Part shown: positions 46,329 to 57,797 of the stretch, piece by piece | How positions within the stretch are numbered: position 1 is the first letter of the stretch | Layout of the letters: each line of letters starts with the position of its first letter | From: Platerodrilus igneus | Taxonomy: Eukaryota; Arthropoda; Insecta; Coleoptera; Lycidae | Direction of reading: 5' to 3' | DNA: 64,000 nt | Assembly (NCBI GenBank): GCA_036346225.1 | Contig: JARFIW010001369.1 | Coordinates: forward strand, 1,364,001-1,428,000 | Made by a program: the position numbers and the translations under genes | Notes under the pieces: generated by a model | The model's database searches: none | What the model was told of the DNA's origin: nothing | What the model saw: the letters and a program-made list of their open reading frames with translations, nothing else

Positions 46329-48469
46329 TGCTGTGAAACCTACAAAATCCGGGTACTCCGCTTTTCGAATCGAGCCTCCGAATTGGACTTCAAGAACGCT
46401 GTGTATCCTACAAAAAGCTATTCATTACCTTAACTGTGTTGGTCCATTGACTTTCTTCTGTTAATCGCCTCGGCTGCTCCTCTAGATAACTTTCATCCTC
46501 ATTCATAAAAAAACAAACACATTCCTACCACAAACATCAACGTTAACTCTATTTACATCAATATTCATAATACATTAAAAATTCAAAATTAAAGTTCAGC
46601 ATAAATTTTAATATCAGAAAATTTCAAGATTAAATTTGTTATCATTTTAAAGTGCATCCAGAATTAAAGTCCTTGTAGGATGCCTACTAATTACTATAAC
46701 AATATATGCAGACCGGAGTCTGAGTACAAAGGAGCATCTACCACCCTTTACGTTAATTAACCAGGTTCGTCTAATTGAGCTCAAAGACATACCCAAATTT
46801 TCATCATAATCCTGAACATCAATACTAAATACCCTTTCTACTTAAACAAGCAAATTTCACCTTAAAATTAAAATATTATTGTTAGTACAATTTCACTACT
46901 GTCCATTTTAAATAAACAAATTATAAAGTTATTCAACACACTCTACAATATCAAAGTTCGAACAAAATAGTATAATTTACCTGAAGGTTACTGCACTCGT
47001 AGCTTCAATGTACATCGTCCCTTTGTTAATTACACCATTCCAACTGGGTTATATTTACGGCTTCTCATTCTCAATGCTTTTAAAATTTTCTCCATCACCA
47101 TTTATTTAAAGTTGTTTCTGGGCTTTTCCGGAACTCATCTGTGTATATCTGAACCTTGTCTTGTGGATCCAGACACGTTTATGCACCATTTAAGTTATTA
47201 ATACCCCCGAAAAATAGCAAAGAAATTCATACTTCTTTCACCAATATACGCCAAAACTGCCTACTTTTGTGTATTTATTTGTCGTTGTAAATTTTATCAA
47301 TTGGTACTGTGATACTAAACTTTATTACCTTGTATCTTCTTTTCTAAGTGCACTAAAGTACATTCAGTGTAGCACGTAAAGAACAAGCTGTTTTAAATCA
47401 CCAAATATTCGAGCAAACTGTTTAAATTATTTAATATTAAAACCGGAAAACTAAAAAGCACTGTTTAACGCGTTGAATCAAGTCGAAGATCTAAGAGAGC
47501 TTGTTCATATTCCCCTGGGTATATATAGAGGTTAGCCTGTCTGTCGGTCGAGTCCCCAAAACAGACAATTTCTAGAATTTTGTCATGCTAGGTTCCCATT
47601 CCGCAGCCCGGCATGCGATTTTTACGAAATTTGCAATCGCCTCAGTTAAATCTCAGAAATTTCGACACGGCTTGCAGCGTCTGGAAATAACTAATTGAAT
47701 TTTATACAGAAATGTTATTTTTACCTCTCAAATTTTGCCTTTTACTTTCAACCAATCGCAACCCCATGACGTTGCTCTACTTACGCCTTTTTACTATATG
47801 TGTCTCGGTCTTGCGCATATTATCTGTCTCTATCTACCCTGTTCTTATTGGTGCAAATTGATATTCCTTATTATCGATTATTTCAGTCCATGTGGACTAT
47901 ATGGGTTAAATAACCCCGTATCGCGCCTTCCCGTGAATATTAAGCCACGGTTTCTCCAAGATTCTTTGTAACCATTATTTATCTGCCAAATTTACGCAGA
48001 ATGAGCTTTTTAAAAATACGCTGGTGTTCAAACATAATAACACTTCTACGATTTGCATTTTATTGGGTTTTTCAAGTTTTTATAGATATTATATGTTACT
48101 ACCGGTTCAATTAACTTCAATTAAAATTAATACCCTTTAATTTTTAGTGAATCCTAATTAAATATTCAATTATTATCTGTACGTTTTGTTTATTACCGGT
48201 TACTTAAAATAGAGTTAATTAATATAAATTTTGCACTCTTTGTTTCTTTACTAGGAATAATTAAATTACCCGTAAAGTTTTCTAATACTGCTTCCTTTTA
48301 TATAAAGCGTCTTATAAATAATTTAAATCTCTTATTTTTAATGAAACGAATGAATTTTTATTCTCCACGGTATTTTAATAAAGCGTATTATTTAATAAAA
48401 TTCCTTATACACGGTGATTAAAATTATTTGAGGTGATTATTTAATTTTCTACCCTGGTCTAAATATAAG

Positions 48470-48471
<2 letters not shown>
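46329..48471 (-). repeat. 5' LTR of element A
   Basis: Same as 41075-43222 with a few differences (for example AAACC against AAGGCC at the end). The outer edge, TACTTATATTTAG on the minus strand, meets (TA)n at 48472. Confidence 0.92.

Positions 48472-48517
<46 letters not shown>
48472..48517. repeat. (TA)n microsatellite shared by elements A and B
   Basis: About 23 TA units. It is the only sequence between the U3 edges of two oppositely oriented elements. Confidence 0.97.
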
Positions 48518-48519
<2 letters not shown>

Positions 48520-50741
48520 CTCATATTTAGACCAGGGTGCATCGAATAATTTTAATCACCGTGTATAAGGAAGCTTTGGGAAAAAGTACGCATTATTAAA
48601 ACCGTGAAGCATAAAAATTTATTCGTTTCATTAAAAATAAGGGATTTAAATTATTTATAAGACGTTTTCTATAAAAGAAGCAGTATTAAAATGCTCAACT
48701 TTTATGTAATTTAATTATTCCAAGTAAAGAAACAAATGGAAATTACGTGCAAAATTTATATTAATTAATTCAAGTTTAAGTAACGAGTATTAAACAAAAT
48801 GTACAAATAATAATTAATATTTAATTAGGATTCACTAAAAATTAAAGAGTAGAAGTCAATGCCATTCATTATTGTTTTAATTGGAGTTAATTGAACGATT
48901 ATTAAGGTATAATAAGCATAAAAGCCTGTGAAAATCCAAGGTTAAAGTACCACGAAATAAAGCTCTAAGAATTAAGTTAAAACGTTCACACACCTGCGTA
49001 TTTTTAAAAGTCAATTTCAGTTTAATTTGTTTGGATAAACATGCAGATTCTGTGTATATTGCAAACGGTTGGATAAACCGTAGCTTATATTAACGGAAGG
49101 TTAGATGTGGGGTTATTTAACTCGAGTCGCGAGTCCACGTGTAGTTTAGATAACCGACAATACAGAATATCGATTTGTACCATTCAGACCAAGGTAGAAA
49201 AGGAAGGAGAAAATGCGTCAAGCAGAGACACTGCTAATTAAAGGCGTGATTTGTGTAGCGTCACGAGGGTCACGATTGGTTGAAAATAAGAAGCAAAAAT
49301 GAGAGGTGTAAAAATAACATTTCTGTATAAAATTTAATTAGTTGTTCTCAGACGTTGCATGCCGTGTGGAAAATTTCTTAGATTTAGCTGGCGCGAGTGC
49401 AAATTTAGTAGAATAGCTGTGCCCGACTGTCGAAATGGGAACGTAGAATGCGAAATTCTAAAAACTGGCCGTTATGGGGACAAAACCGACGGACAGGCTA
49501 GCCATTATATATACCCGGACTTTAAACAGTTTGGCTCTCTTAGATTTTTGATTATTCGATGCTTTAAACAGTGCTCTCTTAGATTTTCGATTTTGATTTA
49601 ATACTTGAAACAGTTTGCTCTTATATTTTGTGATTATTGAATACTTTAAAATAGTTTGCTCTTTACGTGCTACGATACAAGTTGTTATGCATTAGTGCAC
49701 TTAGAAAAGAAGATACAAGGTATTAAAGTCTAGTTATAGTTGCGAGTATTACTGTACCAATTATCGAAATTAGTACATGATAAATGAATAAACAAAAGTA
49801 GGCAGTTTTGGGGTATTGCGTGAAAGAAGTATGAATTTCTTTGCTATTTTTCGGGGGTGTTAATAGTCAAATGTTATTCGTAATCGTGATTGGATCCACA
49901 AAACAAGATTTTAGATATACTTAGATGAGTTCCGGAGAAGCTCTGAAACAACTTTAGATGAATGATGGTGTAGAAAATTTTAAAAGCGTTTAGAATCAGA
50001 AGCCGTAAACAGAACCCGGTTGGAATGGTGTGATTAACAAAGGACGATGTACATTGGAGCCACGAGTGCATTAACCTTCAGGTAACTTATACTTTGTTGT
50101 TCGATTTTTGATGTCTTGGTGTGTTTTGAATAACTTTATAATTTGTTTGCAAAAAAAATGGACAGTAGTGAATTTGTACAAACAACAAATTTTTAATTTT
50201 AAGGTGAAATTTTCTTGTTTAAGTAGAAAGGAGTATTTAGCAGTTTATGTTCTTGATTATGATGAAAATTTGGGTCTGTCTTTGAGCTCAATTAGACTAA
50301 CTTGTTTGATTAACGTAAAGGGGTGGGAGATGCTCCCTTTGTACTCAGACTCAGGTCTGCAAATATTGTTAAATTAATTAGTAGGCATCCTACAAGGACT
50401 TTAATTCTGGATGCAAATTTAAATGATGACAAATTTAATCTTGAAATTTTATGATACTGAAATTTATGCTACAATTTAATTTGGAAATTTTAATGTATTA
50501 TGAATATTGATGTAAATAGAGTTAACGTTGATGTTTGTGGTAGGAATGTGTTTGTTTTTTTTTATGAATGAGGATGAAAGTTTTAACTAAGTGAGCCGCC
50601 GAGGCGGAAAGAGTAAAGAGGCGATTATCAGAAGAGAATCACAGCAAATCGTAGCGCCCAAAAGCGAGGCTCGAGTTCCAAAGAAAATTTTTGTGATTTT
50701 ATTCCAGGAAACTGGCGAGGCTTTTTGTACATTTCACAGCA
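48518..50741 (+). repeat. 5' LTR of element B
   Basis: Starts TACTCATATTTAGACC after (TA)n and ends CACAGCA. It contains a tandem set of about 40-bp repeats around 49540-49670 (CTTTAAACAGT, GCTCTCTTAGATTTT). Near its end (50640-50741) it carries a captured copy of an LTR end, primer-site-like TAGCGCCCAA and leader. Confidence 0.9.
49502..49513 (+). promoter_or_regulatory. TATA box of the element B 5' LTR
   Basis: ATTATATATACC is at the same relative place as in the A and lone LTRs and lies in a block conserved between all copies. Transcription would start about 25-30 bp downstream. Confidence 0.55.
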
Positions 50742-50746
50742 TTTTA

Positions 50747-50765
50747 TGGCGACCAGAACGTGAGG
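50747..50765 (+). promoter_or_regulatory. Primer-binding site of element B
   Basis: TGGCGACCAGAACGTGAGG follows five bases after the LTR end and is followed by GGCTCGAATTCC. Related to the Lys-type site. Confidence 0.65.
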
Positions 50766-50881
50766 GCTCGAATTCCAGATAGTGTGTAACTATTCCAGGA
50801 AACTGGCGATCTGAGATAGAGAGTTTCTGTTTGTGTATAAATTTAATAGTAGTTTAGAGTGTGTGAGAGTGATTAGAACGT

Positions 50882-51190
50882 ATGCAGAGAAAGGAGTGGT
50901 TAAGGAGTCAAGGAGTGGAAATTGGAAGTGACGATAGTGCATTGAGTGATATTACAGGTCTTCGACAGGAAATGGGACATTTAAGGTCCGAAGTACGCAT
51001 TTTTTGTGAAGAAGAAATAAATATAAAAATGACTGAAGTAACGGACTCATGTAGGGATCAGTTAGGCAGGGTAGAACGCGAAGTGAGTAGCATCAAATAC
51101 AACATGTCAAGTTTAACGGGGATGGTCCCAGATTTTATACAGGTGGCGTATCATTGGACCAACATATGAAATTTTATGGCGATAACAGGG
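50882..51190 (+). pseudogene. gag: Gag N-terminal part of element B (coiled coil deleted)
   Basis: Starts at the same Met and sequence as in A (MQRKEWLRSQGVEIGSDDSA). After residue 22 it jumps to DITGLRQEMGHL, so about 106 codons that make the coiled coil in A are absent. One frameshift follows near SLTG, and the BEL element interrupts at 51190. Confidence 0.85.
51186..51190 (+). other. Target-site duplication (left) of the BEL element
   Basis: CAGGG here and again at 57793-57797. Removing the insert restores the gag sequence seen in element A at this point. Confidence 0.9.
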
Positions 51191-51563
51191 TGTTAAGGCT
51201 TTATAAGTATTTTGGTTGTAGTGTAGTATGCCAATCACAATTAATTTAAGTCCTTAAACTATTCCCACCTAGAAACCCTCCATTATCCCTACCTTTAGTG
51301 CAACGACATAAAAGGGTTGGTAATTTACGAGTGGACGACTATTCAACTTCGTTCTCGCTTGGCTTTGGTTCGTGATTTAGTTCGGTGCATCGAGCATCAG
51401 TAATTAGCAACAATTAGTGAACATTATACATACAGTCCATAATTATCTGATAGCAGTGCAAGTACAATCAACCACTACAACCAGTGAAAGGTAGGTGATA
51501 TATTCCTTTAAATTATCATTTCCTTTGTGTGATTGTAAATGCAAATTAACATTTTGATTAACA
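51191..51563 (+). repeat. 5' LTR of the BEL element
   Basis: Starts TGTTAAGGCTTTATAAGTAT and ends GATTAACA. A TATA-like ACATAAAAGG lies at about 51306-51315, with an initiator-like TTCAACTTCGTTC about 30 bp downstream. Confidence 0.95.
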
Positions 51564-51565
51564 TT

Positions 51566-51580
51566 TTTGGTCCTTTGAGC
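51566..51580 (+). promoter_or_regulatory. Putative primer-binding site of the BEL element
   Basis: TTTGGTCCTTTGAGC starts two bases after the LTR, where BEL elements place the site. The matching tRNA was not determined. Confidence 0.4.
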
Positions 51581-52122
51581 AAATATTTGGCTTATTAATT
51601 GGTTTATTATTGGCATTTATTATTGGCATTCATTTTAACTACATTGTTAATTGCTCTTCGCTTAAATTAGGGTTGACCGCATTTAGAAGAAAAGTGTAGT
51701 CATACCACAAGTTTCATACTCAATTGTGTAAACTAACTTATAGTAGATGCAATCTCGCATTAAATTTGAAATTTTGTACTGATACAGAATCTTATAAAGC
51801 CTTAAAATGACAAATCTTTGTAAATTTTAGGGATAGTTAACGTAAGAATTTGTAGTCAGAAAAGTGTTTAAGCAATACAGTTATTTTAAACTTGTAATTC
51901 AAGTTCGCTAGAGAATTCAGGTATTCGTAAAACCGGGTAGAATAAAACCCTTGCTCTTTGTCATATTGAAACTTGCAAGCTCCCGTTAGGCACGTTGTAG
52001 TAAAATTCTTTAACAGGTAGTTCAACATTACCCTTGGTATATCCTATTATTAGGTGAACAAACCCTTCATTTTTGTAGCTGAAATCAATATAAAATCGAT
52101 ATTAGTAACCTTGTTCGTTAGG

Positions 52123-53336
52123 ATGGCACATATTTCATCGGATAGGTTGATAGTGGATTTAAAGGCCGCACTCGATAGATTATCTGATATATCTGGTGCG
52201 ATAGATAAATTGGAGCATATTAAAGGCAATTGTATTTCTGTTAATATTATGGCTGAAAGCGCCTTTGATATCAAAAACGATGTAGATACTGCTTATAAAA
52301 CGTGCATATTGGATGAGGACAACTCTGAATTATTAAATGCAATTACAACACTAAGAATTGAAATAGATAGGTCTTTGTTAAACATTAAAATTATTAAAGC
52401 TCAGTTTGATAATATATCCACTGCTGAAAAATGCTTGACTGAAAATATTACTAGCATCGGCTCATGTACTAATATTCGTCTCCTCGGATAGAAATGAAAA
52501 AATTTTCTGGAAAAATAGAACATTTCCAAGAGTTTATTCAATTTTTAATAATTTAGTTCATGAAAATAATCAATTGCTACCGATCGAAAAGTTCTATTTT
52601 TAATTGATGCGTTGGATTTTAAGTCTAGAGAACTCATTAGACATTTGCAAATTTCGAATAATAATTATATGCTAGCTTATTCAATTATTGTGGAGCGGTT
52701 TAATTCAAAACGTTTAATTGCAAACACGCATTGAATGCTTTAGAATCGTCACCAAAAGCAAAATTTAATTCACATACAGATTTAAGAGAATTGCTTAATT
52801 GCTTTACGGAAAATATATCAAGCTTACGTCAAACTAAGATTGATTTGCTCGACTTCGTATTGTTTAATTTGTTATCAAAAAAGGTAGATACAAATCTGTT
52901 GAAAACATTTGAATTAGAAAATACATCAGACATTCCATCTTATGATCAATTAAAATTATTTCTAGAAAAACATTGCAAGGCATTAGAAATTAGCAATATG
53001 GTTGTTTCCGATACACCGTCCAAATTTAATACGTCCATTAAACAAACCATATCATCTAGTGTACCTTCTAAACGTTCCTTTGAATATTCAAAACCCCAAG
53101 TTCGAAAGTCATTCGTAACAACTTCATTCGCTCAGAAATGCAGTCTTTGCAGTGGTACTCATAACTTATACCAATGTGAAATGTTTCTGAATAAATCGCC
53201 ACAAGACCGTTATAACTTTGTTAAAGACAAACACTTATGCATTAATTGTCTTCGCAACTCTCATATGGTTACACGCTGCTCTTCCAAACTTGTTTGTAAA
53301 AGTGTGCAAGGGTCATCATACTTTATTGCACTTTGA
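52123..53336 (+). pseudogene. gag: BEL Gag (two frame segments)
   Basis: Segment 1 (ATG at 52123 to 52491) is helical and charged. A frame change around 52490-52540 leads to the DUF1759-type Gag part (FSGKIEHFQEF, EKFYFLIDAL). Segment 2 (from 52731) continues to a Cys/His region, CSLCSGTHNLYQCEMFL then HLCINCLRNSHMVTRC, the double knuckle typical of BEL Gag-Pol. A one-base slip near 53295 carries the reading into protease. RNA binding and particle formation are the family role. Confidence 0.85.
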
Positions 53337-53970
53337 AAACCCTACAGTTGCACAGAAACCTGCAATCACTCAGGCAACAGATCAACTTCCCGAACCCACC
53401 TGCAACACTACTACAAGTACGTTGTTATCATCTAGATCGTCCAACACAATGACGTTATTAGGCACCGCAAGAATTTCAATTACAGATGGGTTTGGTAAAG
53501 TTCAGACAGTAAGAGCACTTGTAGATAGTGCATCAATGGAAAATTTCATGACTGATAAGTGTTGTCGACGCTTAGGTTTAAGAAAATCGAATATTTCAAT
53601 GAAGGTTGAAGGCTTAGGTCTATCTGCTTCTCATGCGTATGGACAAGTATCGTGTAAAATTAGTCCTCAAGGTAAAACTGTTCCAGAGTACAGTATTGAT
53701 TGTTTTGTTTTACCAGACATTTGTGGAACCCTTCCTTCATCAAGGATCTCACCAAATAGTTGGCCTCACATAGTTGGATTAGATTTAGCAGATTCGGACT
53801 TCGACAAACCTAGCCATATCGATTTATTGTTAGGTGCAGATTTGTTCGCGCGTGTTTTATTAAACGCAACTCGCATTGGGTCACTAGAAGAACCCGTGGC
53901 AATTCACACTACCTTTGGGTGGATATTAACAGGAAGGTTCTTTCTTCTGTTACATCTCGTATATCATTAG
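53218..53970 (+). pseudogene. BEL protease domain (DUF1758-type)
   Basis: RALVDSASMENFMTDKCCRR is the active-site region. It has D-S-A in place of D-T/S-G, a variant that occurs in BEL proteases. The frame is open from the knuckle region to 53970, where a slip near 53925-53940 moves the reading into the next segment (GWILTGR is the end of the conserved block). Confidence 0.85.
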
Positions 53971-54735
53971 CTGCACTTGTAGAAGATGCTAACATTACTC
54001 GATTTTGGGAACTGGAAAATATTCCAGATTCTAACAAATTATCTCCTCATGCGGAAATTTGTGAAAGGCATTTTGTGGACACTCACAAGCAGGATGACAC
54101 CGGTCGTTTTATTGTTTTGTTACCTTTCAATGGTCCTGAACCGCTATTTGCTGGCTCTCGAAATAGCACTTGAAGATTTCTTTCACTAGAACGCCGTTTG
54201 GAAATAAATCCTCAACTGTATAATTCGTACAGAGAATTTATGCAGAATTATATCGATAGTGGTCACATGTCTCGTATTGTATCGGATTCAACTCGATCGT
54301 CTACATTATCGCCGGTATATTACATACCACATCACGCCGTGTTCAAACCAGACAGTACAACTACAAAACTTCGTGTCGTATTTGATGCTTCAGCCAGCGC
54401 TCAAAGTGGAGGGTCTTTAAATGATCATTTACTCGCAGGCCCCCCTCTTCAAAAAGATATCATGGAGTTGTTATTACACTTTCGTTTACATTCTGTAGTT
54501 TTAACTGCGGACATTAAGCAAATGTATAGACAGATTCTTATTTCTACTAGCCATCGAGACTATCAACGTATAGTTTGAGATTTAAGTCCTCGGAGTCTGT
54601 TATCGATTATCAGCTAAACACTGTTACATACGGCATCACATCATCACCATTTTAGCCATGCGTGTAATTCAAGAACTTGCAAAAGTCAATCGTTACGTTT
54701 TCCTATTGCTTCCAAGATTTTAGCATCGGATACGT
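53919..54735 (+). pseudogene. pol: BEL reverse transcriptase, N-terminal and palm
   Basis: Recognised: FWELENIP at the start, HHAVFKPDSTTTKLRVVFDA, GGSLNDHLLAGPPLQ, and VVLTADIKQMYRQI with the first catalytic Asp. Stops occur at 54171-54173 and 54576-54578, and the part QLNTVTYGITSSPF (54610-54650) lies in another frame. Function is lost without repair of these breaks. Confidence 0.85.
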
Positions 54736-54737
54736 AC

Positions 54738-55397
54738 GTGGATGATTTGATTACAGGGTGTGATTCGATAGAGGATGGCAAACGACTCGTGTATGAATTA
54801 AACCAAATTTGCCAATCAGGTGGTTTTATGTTGCGAAAGTGGAATAGCAACGTGCCAAGTGTCATTGGCCATTTACCTGATTCCGTTCGGTATCAGCAAG
54901 CATTTTTGTTTGAAGAGGTAAACAATACTTCTCAAAAAATTTTAGGACTGCAATGGCAACCATTGAGTGATGTGTTGTTTTACAATCTTAATATCGTTGA
55001 TCGGCCTTGTACCAAAAGGAATATGGTTTCGGAAATTGCAAGGATCTTTGACCCTCTGGGGTTATTATCACCATTGGTCTTCTTCGCAAAACATTTGATT
55101 CAATCTGTATGGATATTAGGAATTGGCTGGGATGAACTTCCTCCCCAACAAATTGTTTTAAAATGGAATCTGTATCTTCAACAATTACCCGAGTTATTGA
55201 AAATTGAAATTCCTCGACGGATTCTTTGCGATAACCATCAAACTGTACAAATTCATGCATTTTGTGATGCATCGGAAGCTGGATATGCAGCAGCAGTTTA
55301 TCTCCGCTGTGTCGATGAGAAAGGAACATCCAAGTATCATTGGTCTGTGCCAAATCTAAGGTCGCACCAACCAATCGTATATCATTACCTCGATTAG
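54738..55397 (+). pseudogene. pol: BEL RT active site, thumb and start of RNase H (Peptidase_A17/Pao region)
   Basis: YVDDLITGCDSIEDGKRLVY holds the catalytic Asp pair; its first residues precede 54738 in the same frame. Then come LRKWNSN, FDPLGLLSPL (a strongly conserved BEL block) and QIHAFCDASEAGYAAAVYLR, the first RNase H Asp. A one-base slip at about 55350 ends the frame. Confidence 0.9.
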
Positions 55398-56812
55398 AAT
55401 TGTGTGGTGCAGTGTTGTTGTCGAACTTGGTCGAGTATGTGCAAAATACGTATAGAGATAATTTAGTATTGGACGATACATTTGCGTGGTCAGATTCCAC
55501 AGTAGCATTAGCATGGATTCGATCTTCGTCGTATAATTGGAAGACCTTTATTAGCAATCGTGTCTCGCATATCCAAGAACGAGTGGCTCCATCATCGTGG
55601 CATCATATTAAATCACAGGATAATCCTGCTGATTGTGCATCAAGAGGATTATTAGCTGCTGAGCTTGTTAATCATCCTTTGTGGTGGACGGCTCCACCAT
55701 GGTTACTATTACCTAAAGAGAATTGGCCTGCTCATATGGAACCAACTCTTACAGATCACACTCAGATGCACATTGAAAAAAGAACTTTATCCCTTAATAT
55801 ACACGTTGCAGATCATTTCGTAGACTCGATGGTAAATCAATTTTCAGATTTGCGAAAAATATGCAGGATTCTGGTATATATTTGTCAGTTCATTCGTAAC
55901 TTGAAAGTTCGTGCAAATTTGGATATTCGAAACTTAGAACAATTATTGGTCTCCCCCGAACAGTATGCACTTCATTTATTAATAAAACGGGTTCAAGAAC
56001 AAGTTTTCAGTCAGGACATTGATATCATTCGAAAGGGAAAACTTAGTAATAAACAACTTCGACCTCTCAGTCCTTTCCTTGACAGTGATGGGTTGTTAAG
56101 GGTGGGCGGCCGGTTGCGAAATGCAGACGTATCTTATGATACAAAATTTCCATTGCTACTTCCTCGGTCACACCGGGTGACAGAGCTCATTATTCGAGAT
56201 TGCCATACGAAATATTTACACCCTGGACTTAGAACTACTCATTTTTTGTTAGTACAAAATTTTTGGATTCTGTCTGCAAAAAGGGCTATTCAACAGTGCC
56301 TAAACTCTTGTATTCGATGTTTTCGTCAAAAACCTATTTCGCTATGCCCTCCTATGGGCGACTTGCCCCCCGCTAGACTTACTGCCGGTAAAGCGTTTCT
56401 ACATACTGGGGTAGACTACGGTGGACCCTTTTCTATCACCATGAATCGTATTAGAGGTGCCAAATCATTGAAAGCCTATGTTTGTTTATTTGTTTGTCTT
56501 AGTACAAAAGCGATACATCTGGAGTTGGCATCAAACCTATCTAAAGAAGCCTTTATTGCAGCTTTACGGCGGTTTGTAGCACGCAGAGGTAAATGCTTGC
56601 AAATTCATAGTGACTGTGGAACAAATTTTATCGGAGCATCTCGGGAACTAATCGAATATATGAAGCAGTCATCTGAAACGGAAGGTATTCACTTTGTTTT
56701 AATCCTCCGTCGGCTCCTCACTTTGGGGAATGTGGGAAGCTGGGATAAAATCTGTAAAGTCCCATCTCAAGAAGGTGGTAGGCGAACAAATTCTCTCGTA
56801 CGAAGAATTTAA
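55340..56812 (+). pseudogene. pol: BEL RNase H, integrase zinc-binding and core domains
   Basis: 490 open codons: SLPRLELCGAVLLSNLV, then FAWSDSTVALAWI (RNase H). The HHCC integrase module is HPGLRTTHFLL with CIRCFRQKP. The integrase core has FLHTGVDYGGPF and IHSDCGTNFIGASRELI (first two Asp). The frame slips at about 56700, just before the Glu of the catalytic triad. Integrase would join element DNA to the target. Confidence 0.92.
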
Positions 56813-57305
56813 CACCATTCTTGCTCAAATTGAAGCCATATTAAACTCCAGACCTTTATGTCCAATGAGTAACGATCCCACTGATTTTTCATTCTTAAGT
56901 CCTGGTCATTTTCTGAACGTAGAACCAGTGTCTGTCATTCCCGACCCTAATGTCTTAGATCTGAAACTATCTTCTTTAAATCGTTGGCAACTGGTTCAAC
57001 GTATTCAGCAATCATTTTGGAAACGGTGGCATTTGGAGTACCTGCACACATTTCAACAGAAAACCAAATGGTTTTCTGCTAATTATTCGTTAATGGTGGG
57101 AACGTTGGTGTTGATTCAGGATACTCAAGTGTCTCCATTACAGTGGAAAATGGGACGTATACATACGTTGCATTATGGAAAGGACAATGTTTGTCGTGTG
57201 GCTACCGTGGCAACATCCCAGGGACTATTTAAAAGACCCGTGGTAAAATTGTGCCCTCTCCCATTCCAGAGGCAACTTAGTATTATAGTTAGTATATTAG
57301 GGTAA
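56730..57305 (+). pseudogene. pol: BEL integrase end and DUF5641-type C-terminus
   Basis: GMWEAGIKSVKSHLKKVVGE supplies the catalytic Glu. ILNSRPLCPMS, SPGHFL, then RWQLVQRIQQSFWKRWHLEY and FKRPVVKLCPLP complete the usual BEL C-terminus, ending at TAA 57303-57305. No downstream envelope frame. 57306-57419 is non-coding, with a TA run and a T run. Confidence 0.92.
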
Positions 57306-57328
57306 GTTAACTTTTAAATTTACGGTTA

Positions 57329-57359
<31 letters not shown>

Positions 57360-57419
57360 TTTTGCTCGTTTAGACACACTTAGAAAATAAGTTCCTAATA
57401 CTTATTTTGGTGGGCGGTA

Positions 57420-57792
57420 TGTTAAGGCTTTATAAGTATTTTGGTTGTAGTGTAGTATGCCAATCACAATTAATTTAAGTCCTTAAACTATTCCCACCTA
57501 GAAACCCTCCATTATCCCTACCTTTAGTGCAACGACATAAAAGGGTTGGTAATGTACGAGTGGACGACAATTCAACTTCGTTCTCGCTTGGCTTTGGTTC
57601 GTGATTTAGTTCGGTGCATCGAGCATCAGTAATTAGCAACAATTAGTGAACATTATACATACAGTCCATAATTATCTGATAGCAGTGCAAGTACAATCAA
57701 CCACTACAACCAGTGAAAGGTAGGTGATATATTCCTTTAAATTATCATTTCCTTTGTGTGATTGTAAATGCAAATTAACATTTTGATTAACA
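57420..57792 (+). repeat. 3' LTR of the BEL element
   Basis: 373 bp, same as the 5' LTR except two bases noticed (AATGTACG for AATTTACG, GACAATT for GACTATT). Preceded by TTTTGGTGGGCGGTA, a polypurine-like primer site. Followed by the CAGGG duplicate. Confidence 0.95.
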
Positions 57793-57797
57793 CAGGG

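Larger units (their letters stand above)
41075..48471 (-). mobile_element. Ty3/gypsy-like element A, non-autonomous (two LTRs, gag, protease, truncated RT)
   Basis: Two LTRs of 2.15 kb in the same orientation enclose only 3.1 kb of internal DNA. Going leftwards on the minus strand: 5' LTR, PBS, gag, slip site, protease, RT N-terminus, pyrimidine-rich (plus strand) tail, PPT, 3' LTR. RT stops before YxDD; RNase H and integrase are absent. The two LTRs look about 98-99% alike in the parts compared (for example 41090-41300 against 46340-46550), so the insertion is young. TA tracts lie at both edges. Confidence 0.9.
51191..57792 (+). mobile_element. BEL/Pao LTR retrotransposon, complete but with broken frames
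   Basis: LTRs of 373 bp begin TGTTAAGG and end TTAACA, with a 5-bp target duplication. The LTRs differ at two positions only as compared by eye (about 51320 and 51340 against their partners), so insertion is recent. Between them lie gag, protease, RT, RNase H and integrase in BEL order, but in at least six frame segments with single-base indels. No envelope gene. Confidence 0.95.

Noticed and set aside
50108..50377. 89-codon frame, identical at 61482-61751
   Set aside because: The two frames are the same stretch of the two LTRs of element B; no protein motif and no counterpart in element A.
54988..55557. Minus-strand frame of 189 codons opposite the BEL RT/RNase H
   Set aside because: Shadow of the plus-strand Pol, which carries the conserved motifs.
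57306..57419. Envelope gene downstream of BEL pol
   Set aside because: Only 114 bp of non-coding sequence lie between the pol stop and the 3' LTR.
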